A stretch of DNA of 64,000 nt from Vigna angularis (Eukaryota > Streptophyta > Magnoliopsida > Fabales > Fabaceae). The stretch's first letter is position 1. Each line of letters opens with the position of its first letter. A program made the position numbers and the translations under genes. Below are positions 46,803 to 60,365 of this stretch, piece by piece. The notes below the pieces were generated by a model. The model searched no databases. It was not told where the DNA came from and worked only from the letters and a program-made list of their open reading frames with translations. Where the stretch lies: NCBI RefSeq assembly GCF_016808095.1, contig NC_068975.1:35486001-35550000 (forward strand), in the 5' to 3' direction.

Positions 46803-49644
46803 TTATGGCTGGTTCGGATCACTCTCGATTTCCTTAGCCAATTCTCTTGTCAGTATGTCAGCACGATCATCATGTCCACCGGCAAATGTGTAGACTCGAA
46901 ATGCGAATTGGAAAGCCCTCCAAAGCAACTTGCCATGTTCTTTTCTTTTTCCATTAATAAGGTTCGATCCTGAATCTCTGCTAGCAGCATCATTGCGCCT
47001 CTCCTGCACTCAGTTCATGCAAATATACATAAAGTCAATGTCATACTAAATGATTCTACGGAATCATCAAAACTAAATAGAGTGTTGGTTTGTGATTGTT
47101 GTGTAACCTTTAGTGCTAGTTCCATGCAATTGGAGGAAACATCCACCATGGCTTCTTTGATTTTTATAAGGATGTAGAAGTCGAATTCGATGTTGTGGCT
47201 TTTAAATTTCTTGGATTCTTCATCCTTGATTCGCTCCAAAGAATCTAATTCCGTTTTTATCTGTATGTTGGTCTTGCGAGTTAGACATGAATATACATAC
47301 ATTAAAAGAATCAATGCCATCAATGATTCAGAATCACCTTATTGAAATAACGTTCAGCCTTGTCAAGGAACTGCCTCACAGGAGTCACTATATTCCAATT
47401 TTGAAGCTCGGCAAGAATTGAATCCAATCTAAGATAAAGCGCGGTTGCCATTCTTATGGCTTCTAACTTTTTCGAGGGAAAGCCTTCAAATCGAGATAGG
47501 ACCTACACAGCAATGGAATTTTGTATCATGGAATCGAAAGAACAAGTAAAATAATACATGGCAGCAGTGCATTGACTTGAATGGAGATGAAAGGGGTTTC
47601 GAAACTCACTTGTGACTCATCAGTTAGATTCTCAAGAACGGATTCGACGTCTTTGTGGAACTTTACAAGTTCTATCATATCCTTTGTTTTGAAATTGGTA
47701 ATAGCAGATCTCAGTTCTATGATCTGTTTGGTGTACCTCTGAACATCTTCTTCTATTTGTTGGAAGTAAGATGATCTAGTAAAAAACAACCATTGAAATA
47801 ACAAAAAGAAAGTGGTGAGACATACGGTTTCAAAGCTTAAAAGCAAGCCAAATTATGCAGTGTCTAAAAAATTATACCTTTTTGTCATCTCTGCTAGAGC
47901 TTCAGCCATTCCTTGTTTCCCACTAGTTCCTGCTCCAATTGCATTAGTTCTCCCAACGGATGACTTGCCTTTGATGCTGGATCCTTCCACTTTTCCCTTG
48001 AGAGTTCTATACAGGTTTCCTAATTGTGTTGACCTTTTCAGTTTGGTAGTTGCCTTAGGACGCAAGGATCTCCCTGCTCCAGGTGGAGGTGGTGGTGGTG
48101 GAGCAGCTGCTCCGCTTCCACGTGGCATTGACGGTGGCGGTGCCGGAGCTGGTCCAGTTTTGAGGGGTTTTGGTGGGAGAGGTGGTGGTACTAGTGCTAA
48201 ACTTGAGCTCAAAGGTAGTGATGGTGGTGGTGATGGCGCTGGAGGTGGAGATGCTGAAAGTTTCTCCACGTTTTCCGTTGCTTGAGGATTATCATATGTT
48301 TCTCCATGATTGGTGTCCGAATGAAGAACTATATCTTGTGATAAGCTTCTTGCTGGATTTTTAACTTTTTGATCTATTATTTCCATGTTTATGGTTGGTT
48401 CCTTCTCGGTCTCGTGGGTTTGCAAGCGTGGCGGTGACATGTGGTAAGATAAACGCTTTAAATCAACTGGTTTCAGATTTCCGACAGCTCTTAGAGTCCA
48501 AAGAGGAATGTCACTAGAATATGCTGGGCTCATGGATTCTGGAAGTACAGATTTTGGTGTGACGGGGGAATAAGTCATATCTGAAAAGGAGTTGTTGCGT
48601 ATAACTTTTTTTGGGTCATCTTCTTCCATAACATCAAACTTCTCACTCGCAATCTTAATCAAACAATCAAGTGTGGTCGACATAGTTTCACCTGCGAAAT
48701 AAATAAAACAACAACCAGCTGAAATTCTACGACATTCAACTGAGATAGTTGTCAGAAACTCTGAAATCTGATTAACTACTTGATAAGGGAGATGAGATTA
48801 TTAGTAGCGTACCCAGTTGCCGCATGTTGGTGTTATCTTTACACGCTGATAACTCATAACTGTGTTTTTCCATACAATCATTGTTAATCATCCAAGATTC
48901 TCCAAGACAGTTTAAAGCCTCGCAGAAGTAGACAAGATCCTAGCACAAAACTTTCTACATTTAGAATTCTAGGATATACAAATTTCTGAAGTAACTAAAG
49001 TAAGAGACTTTTAGGTGCTGCAAGTTGAAACCTGATCTATAGGCTTGTCTTTGATATTTGACACTTTTTTGCTTGGTATGATCCCCGGGTAAAGCCTTTG
49101 AAGATCTTCTAAGGTTGTAATAACCATCTAAAATATGATAGAGATGAAAAACAAATTATATATTTAGTTTTTCAATTTCATAGAAAGAAGGATTAATTCA
49201 TAAATATGAAGTACCTCATGCAAGGTAGAGGAACTATTCATAGGAGCAAGGTCCATGGTATCCCTGAAGACAAAGATCTTCTTATGGACCTTCATCATTG
49301 AAATCAATTGGTCTGCACCAACAAATGACCACTCGATTGATCCTCCCTTCCCTTCGTTAGACATAGAAGATTTCTTGGGCGTCGTAAAGTTTTTCATTGA
49401 CTGATCATTATAAACATAATATATAAAATCTCAATAATATTTGGGACAGAGAAACTGAAATTCCTACGTTCTCTAAATGTTTTCACAACTGGGAATTGCT
49501 TTGTCAAAGTGTAAAAATTCTCAGAATCTTATTTTCTCATATTCTGTGTAAACAAGAAGAAGGCCAGAAGAATCTTACCTCAAAAAGACACGTCTTTCGT
49601 CCAAAGCGAAATGGCTTCAAACCACATAATCTCACATTAGACAT
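46803..49644 (-). CDS. At4g04980-like proline-rich coiled-coil protein
   Basis: Nine exons: 49644-49579, 49400-49215, 49127-49032, 48939-48813, 48691-47878, 47775-47610, 47502-47338, 47260-47108 and 47003-46803. All junctions are GT-AG, the frame closes and the product is 657 aa. The large exon 5 encodes a disordered segment with Pro runs (APPPPPPPPGAGRSLRPKA), then KGMAEALAEMTKR-type sequence. Exons 6-9 encode a helical, coiled-coil-rich C-terminus (QQIEEDVQRYTKQIIELRSA, FEGFPSKKLEAIRMA, KDEESKKFKSHNIEFDF, VDVSSNCMELALKERR). This layout is that of the plant At4g04980/At1g61080 'hydroxyproline-rich' proteins, which resemble the C-terminal part of CHUP1, an actin- and chloroplast-positioning protein. 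No signal peptide is seen, so it is probably cytoplasmic and not a cell-wall glycoprotein. Precise function unknown. The first exon (MSNVRLCG) is the least certain. Confidence 0.87.
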
Positions 49645-51315
49645 GCCTTGATAGGTTTGCTTATATTGACTTGAAAACCTGAATTTAAAAAAACATTATG
49701 ATGTGAGAACCACACCTTCACAAAGTGTGTTCAAGCAAGCTCACATGTTCAGCTCAAAATTAAAGCCCGTTGAAGGTATTAAAAGACAAAAAGGAAAAAT
49801 ATATAGAATAATTTGCAAGAAAATTCAAACCTCTTGCTAAGAAATAAAAATATCCAGAAATGAATTTTCTAATTGACATTATAATAAAAAATAAGCGACA
49901 TGCATGCAATAAGGAGGTTAGACCTAACGGTGGAGCATCATTAAATAATGTGGTGAGAAAGCTGGGATGAAAAATAGATACCTATTTTGGATTTGATTTA
50001 GTTGTTTTCAGCCATTGTGTTGGAGTTTATACTGTGTCTTCATAGTAATTCAAAATAAACTACTGCGCGACGAGGAAACTGTTCGTTTAGGATCTGTGAC
50101 AGGGACAAAGAAAAATTGAAGTAAATATATAGCTAGTTGTGTTGGGCACTAAAACAGTAAACAGAATAGCAGTGTAAAGTATGGGTGAGGTTGTAACTAA
50201 TTTGCTGTAACATTGTATAGTATATTATGGAAAGGTTCATTGCTAAACCAAGACAATAGTAAACTGCTTCGACCCTTTGACATGTCTCTTCAAATTTTCT
50301 ATATTTAATCAACTCAATAATTTTGTTAAGTTCCCACTTTTAAGTTTTAACAAACTACTTAATATTGGTTCCTAGTGTGTTAGGTGTAACAACGCCAATT
50401 TCTCAGTGCCTAAAAAAAGGAATTGAAATTGGGTTCCATTTAAAAAAATATCCATTACTTAGCAATTCGTCCATCCAGTTTTATATAATTTCTTATTGTT
50501 GGTGATTGATCAAAATCTTCTTTTCTCTAACCATTTTTTATTCACCGAAATTCTCAAAATGCTACAAGACTAGTTTGGTGTGAAAGTGGAAACTTCTTTT
50601 ATATACTACAACATTAACTTTAAAAAAAAGTGCTTTTAAAATAAACTTATATCTTTTTAATTTATGTCCGAAACGTGGAGAACTAAAACAATATACGCTA
50701 TTGAAGAGAAAAACTTAAATTTTTCTTCGAGATTAAGTCCTAAAAAAGTATATACGAGACAAAGACAACTTTTACTTTATAATGAATTCTGTAGAGCGAA
50801 AGTATACTTAAAATTATTCTGAAATAATAGTAAAATTTGCTAAAAAATATATCTATGAAAATTTCACCCGATTAATGATATAATTAAAAACATTGCAGAA
50901 AGAAGATGTGAATTGTTTTCACTTTCTTTTTCCTGGCGGTATCGTAATTGACAATGGAATCAAAAGAGACAAAAAAATAACAATATTTGCAAAAAGAATA
51001 GAATTATTTATAAAGGTTTCATACATTATTACATAGAACAAAGAATGCCGGGATATACAATCCACACAACCTGTTAAACTTGAATAATTATTAATCCAAC
51101 AAAACCTTTATGACAAGTTTTCACCTACAATCGATAAAGAATCTATGGATATACAACCGTGAAACAAAACAAAACATTTTGAGTGATTATAAGCCTGAAT
51201 ACATGCAGTTTATAGAAAACGAAACTATTCATTTCATTTAAATCAACCGTTATTTAAATACACTTTACCATGTAGAGAATAAAATCTGCATCCACATCGA
51301 ACTGATAAGTTTTTG
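49645..51315. other. Intergenic region between the At4g04980-like and CIP7-like genes
   Basis: Holds the 5' flank of the first gene and the 3' flank of the second, both on the minus strand. AT-rich; no gene, RNA or bounded repeat recognised. Confidence 0.6.
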
Positions 51316-54300
51316 CTAAAATCCCCTGACCTTGACAGAACTGTTTCTGTTTGTCTCTTTCACTGCTTGAGTCTTGTTCTTGTCATTCTTAGGTGAAAGC
51401 CTTGCTGTTTTACCTTCAATTTGGTCTTTCTTGGGCCCACCTCGAGCAAGACCAGAGGATGCCGTTCTTTCAGCAATTCTCCTCTGACGTTCATTCCGTA
51501 ATTCTTCCATCCTCTTCCTGTTCTCATCTTCCTGTTTACCATCATACGCATCGTTAACTGTTAGGATAAATACCTGCTATGTGCAAAGAAGTAGATGCAC
51601 GAAGCATATTCAAAATATAACAATGCTACTGAACTATTGAAAAATCACCATACCTGTTCCCTTTTGCTCTTCTGAACAATAGGCCTACTAGGGAGAGATG
51701 GCTTTCTGGCCCTAGAAATGATTTCAGGCTTGCCCTTTCCAGCGGAACTGCGCAAGGCTTTTGACTTCTCATCCTTTTCTGAACTTCTTGTTCCAGAAGT
51801 TTTGCTTTTGGTCACACTGGTTTTCTCAGGACTAGCAGGAAGGTTTTCGTTCAAATTGTCATGAGAATGGTCAAAGGAGAATCTTCTATCAGTTTCTGGT
51901 AAGGAAAAGTCAATTTCATAGTCCATTGTTCGTGAGCCCTCAGTAGAATCTAATCCAGAATCACGTTGTAGAACTACAAAGAGGTCGTTAGGCTCCTGGC
52001 TCTTCGATAATGCACGTTTCTCGTTTGAAGAAGCTGCATCACTTTCAGCCTTGTTGGCAAGAGTTAGATCTGCAACCATGCTTAAGTCCGTCTTCCATTG
52101 GGAGCCAGATAGATCATTATTTACTAGTTGACCCTGAATCATGAAGGAATCATCAACGAAAGTTCGTTCACTTCTTTTCTCAGATTGGGCATGACCATTC
52201 ACTGGTGAAGTGTAATCACCGTCAAACACTGCAGATACAATTTCAGGATGGGGGCTTCTCATCTTTTCCAAATTTTCAACAATAAACCAATCATCTGATG
52301 TTCTGCCCTTTGTTTGTAATGAGTCAGCAGCAAAAGTAGATAATGGATCACTGTGTTTATTTCCTGGTTCTTTTGATCTATGTGATAGCACTATTTCTTC
52401 ACCCACATTATCCTTGCTCTTTGTAACTGGACCGCAGTTGTCTACATACTCATCCAGCTTGGATCCGCCTTCATTTCCTCTATCTCTCTGAGCCACAATA
52501 AATGAGTCATTTGGAACTTTAGGATTCTTGAGAACTTCTTTGAAATCCAAGTTTGGAGTTGAACCAGCAGCATACGGCACTGTTTCTTCTGAGCTTCTCA
52601 CCATAAAATGTTCATCCCGGACATCGATTGACTCCATCCTTTCTGGTCCATCAATTCCAGTACCCTCATCTATCTTCAAAAGGTTCTGGAATGCACTCCA
52701 GTTGTCGTTATTGTTTCCTCCTTGGGATGCATCACTCAGGTTTTCAGCGAGATCCTCCTCAGTCGCATCACTTGTTTTAGTTACCTTGTGCCGGGCTGCT
52801 GCTTTTTTCCCATTAGCATGTTTTTCACCTTTATGAACCTTTTGCAGAGATTCAAGTGCAACCCCGACCTTTTGTTTGATGATTTGTTCATCTATGATAT
52901 CGTCATCTTCTAAAGATTCGTCAGAGGCTCCATCCTCATTTCCATTTCTCCTTTTTGGAGTGATGTAGTTGATATTACGAATCACAACTGTTCCAGATGA
53001 CTTTCTTCTGTGCTTTCTCCTCTTCAGATCATCCTTCGATGAATGACTGGAGTGATTCTGTTTATCTGAATCAGATTCGCTTCCAGAATTAGGATCACTG
53101 GATTCAGACTGCTCGTCTTCTTCATATTCTTCTGCTCTTTTCTTATGGGATTTATCCTTTTTGGTTGATGATTGTTTCTGATTGACTCCCTGGTCAGAAG
53201 ACCATTGCACATTCGGTAGAAGGTAAGGAGGAACAGTCTGCATATTAGTCATAGGATATCCTTGGTACGAAGGCATTTGCGGAAGATTATACATGTAAGG
53301 AGGCACATTGTAAGGCCAGGGCATTGGCATATGAACATTTGCTGTATGCGAGGGTTTCTGATCTGGTGTAGGCAGGTTCACATCTGCAAATGGCATTCCT
53401 TGATATTAAATAAACAGTGTATGCCTTATAAATGATATCTATCATTACATCCAGCAGACGTTATGTAAGCAGATGACAGACAAGAAAAAGAAGCATAGAA
53501 TAGTACATAATTGATTGTTGAGTTTGGGTTGGGTATGATGACTATCAGATTTAAAATTCTGAGATTTGATTTGGAAGTGAAGGTTTCTGTAAATTTCTAA
53601 ATTCATAATATAGTCAAGGTAAAGGAAAAGGAAGAATGAGTTAAAAAAGTACCTTCTTTTTTGTTTAATGAAGAGTTTGATGTTTCCGTTCCGTCACCAG
53701 AAGCAATGCTATTCTGGTCATTGGCGGTTATATCATTTGTCAGTACAATTCCTGATGATCCAGACAATGAAAGAGCCGGTGGCAAGCTTGACTGCATAGC
53801 AGCTACTTCTTTTATCCAAAGATCATCTGCATGCTTTTTCTTCCATAACTCCTTAAAATTAATGCAGGCTTCCCTGCATACATTGAATATCAAGACTAAA
53901 TTGATTTTAAAGCTAAAGGTTTTATGTCAATGAAGCAAGATCCACCAGTTCTAAATGATTTATCATATCTCATTGTAAGAAAGCAGTTACGTTCTGCAGA
54001 AATTTCCCCTTAATCTGATATGCTGGTATGGCATAATCCATTAGTACGTGTGACAGACAAATAGGATTACAGTTAGATTTTAAAGGAAACTAAAATATTC
54101 ACAAGAATAGGTTCTCATTTCTCAATGATCCTTAGAAAAATAAGGAATGAGAGAACTGACATCCAAAGGTAGTTGAACCTCCATAGCAAAAAGAGGGATC
54201 CCCTCAGACAAGTGAAATTTCACAATCTACAAAGTAGGGTCAATTGTTAAAATAATTTTAAGTCAGGAAAAGCAAGGGAAAATTCTTTTGAGGAAAATAA

Positions 54301-56218
54301 ACTTACTTTGCAAAACCAGACACGAAAAATACTATTAAAATTGAGTAAGAATTTAATTGACGATGCTTTTCCTTATACGGTGTACAAGTAAGAAGTAGTT
54401 CCATTTCATACCTTAATCGGATTGCTCCAAATGCATTTGCAAAGTATATGAGATCATCAATGCTGTCAATTTCAAATCCAGCAACAAGACCACGTGAATA
54501 AGCCATTGCTTGCTCCTTTCGGAGTAGTGCTATTCGAGATTCCAACAAACGATGCAGGGAAACCCTTATTATAGAAATCGGAAGTGTTAGGAAAGGCTTT
54601 TAAAAATAAAACAAATTAAATTTCATCAACAGAAACCATTGCAGATAGAGAGAAAGTTACTTTGAGCTTTCCTCTTCTTTGACGTCAACACCTTCAAGTA
54701 CATCATTCAACTGAAACAAAACAAAAAGTAAATTAAGAAAACAAAATCAGGGATTATTAATTAATTATAACATTTCTTTAAGAAATTAAGTACCTTCGCA
54801 GAATCACTTAACCTCCTTGTGTTGCCATTGTTTTGTGGCACGATTCCTAATACACGATAAAATTTTAGTAAGAAAATAGTTTCAATCAAACAACGCATGA
54901 TTAGGTGTGAATATTATGCGCAAATACTTCATTCAATTATGGTCTTTTGACTTAATAAGTACAGCTGTTGGAATTTAATTATAGCACCTAACACTAATCA
55001 ATTCATGCAGCAATATCCATAAAACATGTTTAAGATGCAGCTTCCAACCGTACCTTCATCAGGAGTTGCATTGGACATCGATAAGGCATTGGCTTGAAAT
55101 GAACTTTCAATCTGAAGAATTTCGTTTTCAAGACTAACAAACCTCTCCAGAATAGCTGGTGTGCTGACAAAACGCACAAATCTGCAAAATACAACCCACC
55201 CCAAAAGACAAGAGAGAAGACAAAAAACGAAGTGAGCAAAATCAGCTTCATTCCTAAATTGGATGAATGTGGATGCTGAATGGAGAAGCAGGGATAAAAT
55301 ACAGAAAATCGTTAGTTTTTTCTTTAATTTTCAGAGTCCTTCCTCTTTTCTCGCCTTCAACTGAATCCAGTTTTCAATCACTCCCACCCCCAAAAAAAGT
55401 CTTCCCTAAATCTATAAAACCACTGATCTGTTCTCATTGGATGTCTGCAATTTGTTAATCTACCCACTGATTTGATTTGACAATATCAAGTACTTTAATT
55501 AAACAAGTTGATGGGTGTCAAATAAAATAATTATTAGTAGGGACAAACAAAAGGTGACCTCCATAGCAATCTGAGAGTACATAATTACTATCATTATCGG
55601 TCCATGAAGAGGTATCCATCCATGGTAATAATTTGCGTGAAAATGATTAACCCTTATACTAATTGTGTGAAAACATTGAGAAAGTTCTTTGGATACTATT
55701 CCCATTCCATATGTACATATTACAGTTTCAATTATCAGGTATTGATTCACGAGCTCTTTAATTTCTACTGGAAAAGATTAGGGAAGTTGTTGAGATGAAA
55801 GAAGAGATTGATAATAATCACTAAGAGGCCAGAAAAGATAACTTAAAAATCGATAGAAGCAACAATCACCTCTCAAAGGTGGCTCTGGTGAACCAGAAGG
55901 CAGAGTTGGAGGGAGGCAGAAGCTTAATGGAGTATCCACCTTTGGAGATCTCATCTCTGAGGAATTTGAGATGAGAAACGAAAGGCTCAAACAACCCAGA
56001 AGCTATTTTCTGATGAGAACCTCCACAGAAGACCAACAACTCACATCTGCAAAAGAAAAAAAGAACATAAAGCAATCAGAGATGTAAAAGAAAAGGACCC
56101 AGTAAGAATTGGTTAGAGGAAATAAGAAGGAAAAAGAAAGAGTTGAGGGTGACCTGGTTCTGGTGGGAGTGAGTTGAAACAAAGCATAATCCAAAATGGC
56201 CTTGGAATTGAAAGCCAT
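51316..56218 (-). CDS. COP1-interacting protein 7-like (CIP7-related) protein
   Basis: Nine exons: 56218-56154, 56046-55870, 55181-55054, 54846-54794, 54710-54661, 54564-54412, 53873-53653, 53398-51654 and 51531-51316. All junctions are GT-AG with matching phases; the product is 935 aa. The N-terminal block is that of the CIP7-related family (At1g72410, At1g17360, At5g43310): [59 protein letters not shown] and [19 protein letters not shown]. The 1.7-kb exon 8 encodes a long hydrophilic region with a Pro/Tyr/Met-rich start, acidic/Ser patches ([13 protein letters not shown]), basic clusters ([11 protein letters not shown]) suited to nuclear import, and a basic C-terminus. Exon 9 carries [17 protein letters not shown]7 is a nuclear positive regulator of light-induced genes that binds COP1; for this copy that role is inferred. 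Confidence 0.9.
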
Positions 56219-59160
56219 GTCAGAGCATATGGGAAGGGATGCTTGGTGAAGTAAAGAAGGAAAAGAAGAACAAGAACAACAACGTTAATGGTTGTCGTTG
56301 TTGTGTGAATGTGAGAGAGAGAAAGTGTTAGGGAGAGAGGAGGAAAATGCAGCATGGCACATGGAGTGTGAAGTGGGGCAATAATATTATAGGATTTCAA
56401 CGCCCTCTCCACATGCAACAGCGACACCTTCTGCTTTGTATGCGTATCTAACTCCTTTCTTTCCATTCACAAAAATCAACTCAAAATGTTGGGCAGGTAA
56501 CTTCTACCAAAGAGTGTCAACAATTGTTAAATAGATTTTTTTTTTCTTAAATAAGATTTTTTTAAGTTCCCTAACTTTGTTTTTGATTTATAATGTTTTT
56601 TTTTTCATCTTGCTCTCTTATAAAAATTTCATTTTTATTTTACCATTCATAGTTTGATAGCAATTTGGTTAAAAAGTTTGGTTTGGTTTGGTTTAACTTA
56701 AATGAAGGATTGTAATTATTTGTTTGTATTGGGTTTTAAAATTTGAGAGATAGGAGAGTGAGTTTCCAATAGATTATGATTTGATAAAAGACATTATTGG
56801 AAGCTTTGTCCGCTGTTTGGTGGGTCATGTTTGGTCCGGCTAAAGAAGGTCATTAATTATAGGCTAGGAGAAAGAATATGCTTCTCGGATTTAATGGCTT
56901 CTTCTTCTTCAAATTGAATAGCATTTCTTGCTGTACCATGGTTGTCTGCATTAGGATTTTAAGAGGACAGGTGATTCAGTTGAGTTTTTTGTATGCTTCA
57001 CCTAATAAATGAGACTCTTATTAAAGAACCATCCACAGTAACATTAAAAAAAGTAACCAAAAATTAAGTCATGAAGACAAAACAGTTCCTTGTCTTATGG
57101 TCATGCATTTACTCTGCAATTTCTTTGGAAGTTTTCATTAAGGGCAAAAACAAATGGTTTTTTAATGTATATATTTTCAGGACAAGGTGTTATTTATAGA
57201 GCTTCGTCCTTTCAAATTACATCTTCAATAATTATTGCAATTAGCTTGAGATTAAATACCGAAATTGAGTTTGAATCTATTATTGAAGATTTTCTCGTTA
57301 ACTAACTCTCTGATTTCAATTACATTTAACAGAAGTGGTGGAGTCTTGAAATATAAAAGAAGACAAAAACCTTAACAATTTGGAATGAAAAGAAAATGGT
57401 TGAAAGAATAAAGGGGTGAAGGTGTAAGATGATTTTGTAGAATTAAAAAGGGAGGTGGATCTGATCTGAAGCCAACTATCAAACAGCTGTAATGCTCACT
57501 TTAGCTGGAAAAAAGGCAATATGCATGTGTGGGGTTCAATGAGTTGTGTTCTGTTGTGTTGTGCAATTCACATCAACACCTTCTAAAACAAGGCGACAAA
57601 ATCTCTCATGCAACTTGACCATTCCATGGATATTTTCTTAACCCTCGTTAATTAAAAATTATTTTCCTATTTTATGCACACCTTATTTATAAGGTTTATA
57701 ATTAAAATAAATATGAGTACAAATTTTAATGAATAGGGTGAGTGGTTTAAATCATAACACACCCGTTTTGATATAGATAGTTATTGAAGAACGCAGCTGC
57801 ATACCGAATCACAACATGTGCAAAATGCAATATTTGCTTTGTTTCCAATAATGGACCATCTTGGAAAACTGGAAATGCCTGTCTTTGTTTTCAGAAGTTG
57901 ATGCTTCAGAAAACTATACTCACAAATAAAGAAAGAAAGAAAAAACCATTTAATAGTTCAATAGATTTAACGGGATTGATCTAATGATTATTTTTGAGTA
58001 ATTACTGTTGTAAGAAGTTATTTTTATTTTATTTTTAATTTTGAAAAAGTACATAATAATTCAGAAAATTAGATAGGAAATCTTAAACATACAGCAGTCT
58101 ATATAATTTCTTTTTAAGAGCCAGACCAGCAATTAAAGGTACAGTATTAGCCGCCAAGTCAAACCTTTCCATATTAACTATTTTACATTTAAAGACTGAA
58201 AAAGGGAATACTTAAATAAAACACAACTACTCATGAATGTTCTAGTTTGATAAATATATTTTGACCCAAACAAGTTTAAATATATTTCATTATCATTTTT
58301 AGTGTTTAAACACTTATATTCTATTAGTTTTAGTGTTTTTTCTTTGGGTGTTAGTTTCACTAACAGTAAAATTCATAATTATGTAATTTGTGGTGTAAAC
58401 TATCAAAGTTTAACTCAATGGTCCATTCTGAAAACTTGGGTGAAATATATTTGAGGAAACCACATTTAGAATGAAAAAGGAATAGTGTGCACTGTAAAAT
58501 TTGTAAGAGAAATAAAATAAATATGTTTATTAACTTGTTCTTTTTTATATAGTTTTGGTATGATTCTTATTACCTGTCTGTATTTTCTTTTGTGTATGAT
58601 GATAAATGATGAGTTAAAGTTTGGGATGATAATATGATAAAGATAAAATATTATTTAAAAAAATAAATATTTTTCATTAGAAATAACTAAAGAAATATAC
58701 GTATAACTTAATTTAATTATGGTTTATATTTTAATAACTACAAATTGTATTTTGTATAAATATTTTTAATGTTTTGATCTTTTTAACATTAGGTTTTGAG
58801 TGATTGAATAACAAATTTTAAATTTATTTTACTATGGAACCTCTAAATTAAGAAAAAAATAGACGACTAAGAATCATCAGTTATAACATCCTATATCCAA
58901 AAGTAAAATTTTGTATTGATTTCATTATTTTTATCTTTAAATAAATCTTATTAGAATTCGTAAAATGGTGTGGATATTATTATTATTTAGCAAGCTTTTC
59001 TGCATAATGTCATATTTTTTTAACAAGATAAATATATTAAAATAATACGACCGATGAATATATTTGAAAGAACATTAGAATATCATTAAAGAGGAATAAA
59101 ATTGAAAGAAAAAAAAAATTATCCACTAAAGTTACTGTGGATTTGTAGATATAAGATCTT
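56219..59160. other. Intergenic region left of the terminal repeat zone
   Basis: The first 250 bases, C/T-rich on the minus strand (complement TCTCTCACATTC and similar), are the probable 5' leader and promoter of the CIP7-like gene. The rest is AT-rich with no recognisable gene; short frames near 57090 and 57784 lack family features. Confidence 0.55.
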
Positions 59161-59166
59161 AAGACA

Positions 59167-60365
59167 CTTGCTCTTTCCACTTAATGCTCTCTGCACCACC
59201 TCGTACCTATTTTGTCTTTGTTCTAAAATGGATGTCAACATTCGTTTCATCTTTAACAGATGTTGACATCTGTGAACGGAAGTTGACATCCATTTACATA
59301 TTTTATATTTTAGTTTATTATTCTTATTTAAAAAAAAAATCTTTAACGGATGTGGCACATCCGTTTTAATAATAACAATTATTTTGATTATTATTTAAAT
59401 ATTAATATATAAATTAAATTAATAATATCATTAAATAAAATAAAATTAATTTATAAATAATAAAATAATAATTTTAAAAAAATTAAATAATATTTATATA
59501 TTTTAATTTAAAATATAATAAGAAAAAAACTAAAAAAAACTATAACGAATGTCGCCACTAGCACATCCGTTTCAAACAAAATTTAAAAATATTTTAATTA
59601 TTATTTAAATAATAATACATAAATTAAATTAATAATTATTATTTTATTAAATAAAATAAAATTAATGTATAAATAATTAAGTAATAATTTTTAAAAAATT
59701 AAATAATATTTATATATTAATTTAAAATATAATAAATTAAAGAATAAAAAACTAAAAGAAAGAAAAACTATACGTTTTAATAAATTTTTTAAAAATATTT
59801 TGATTATTATTTAAATAATAATACATAAATTAAATTAATAATAATTATTTTATTAAATAAAATAAAATTAATTTATAAATAATTAAGTAATCATTTTGAA
59901 AAAATTAAATAATATTTATATATTAATTTAAAATATAATAAATTAAAAAACTAAAAACTAAAAAAAAGAAAAACTATGTTATGTGACACATCCATTTTAA
60001 TAAATTTTTAAAAAATATTTTGATTATTATTTAAATAATAATACATAAATTAAACTAATAATTATTATTTTATTAAATTAATTTAATTTAATTTATAAAT
60101 AATTATATAATAATTTTAAAAAATTAAATAATATTTATATATTAATTTAAAATACAATAAATTAAAAAACTAAAAACTAAAAAAAAAATCAAACGGATGT
60201 GACACATTCATATATCTGTTCAATAATTTTTTCTTCAACAGATATTGACATCCGTTTAAGAAAAGAGGTGTGGTGTAAGATATTTTATAATATAAAAGAT
60301 AGTTTTAGAATTTAAAAAAAAATATAGTGGTACAAGGAGTATTGTGGGGTGTTGCAGGGAGCAAC
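59167..60365. mobile_element. Repeat element with weakly inverted ends carrying four tandem units
   Basis: The left end (GCTCTCTGCACCACCTC near 59185) resembles the complement of the right end (GCTCCCTGCAACACCCC, complement of about 60347-60363), which suggests degenerate terminal inverted repeats. Between them lies an array of about 210-bp units, with palindromes at both sides: ACAGATGT-TG-ACATCTGT (59256-59273) on the left and an AACAGATATTGACATCCGTT segment (60237-60256) on the right. No coding capacity. The family is not identified. Confidence 0.5.
59345..60210. repeat. Four tandem units of about 210 bp with palindromic borders
   Basis: The word ATTTTgATTATTATTTAAAT begins at 59381, 59591, 59797 and 60017, giving periods of 210, 206 and 220 bases; each is followed by the same series of AT-rich words. 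Unit borders carry intact or decayed versions of AACGGATGT-GGC-ACATCCGTT (59345-59365 is perfect; 59544, 59770 and 59975 are decayed; 60192 opens the last). A local satellite-like expansion. Confidence 0.88.

Noticed and set aside
47812..48285. 157-aa Gly-rich plus-strand frame
   Set aside because: Complement of the proline-rich exon of the minus-strand At4g04980-like gene.
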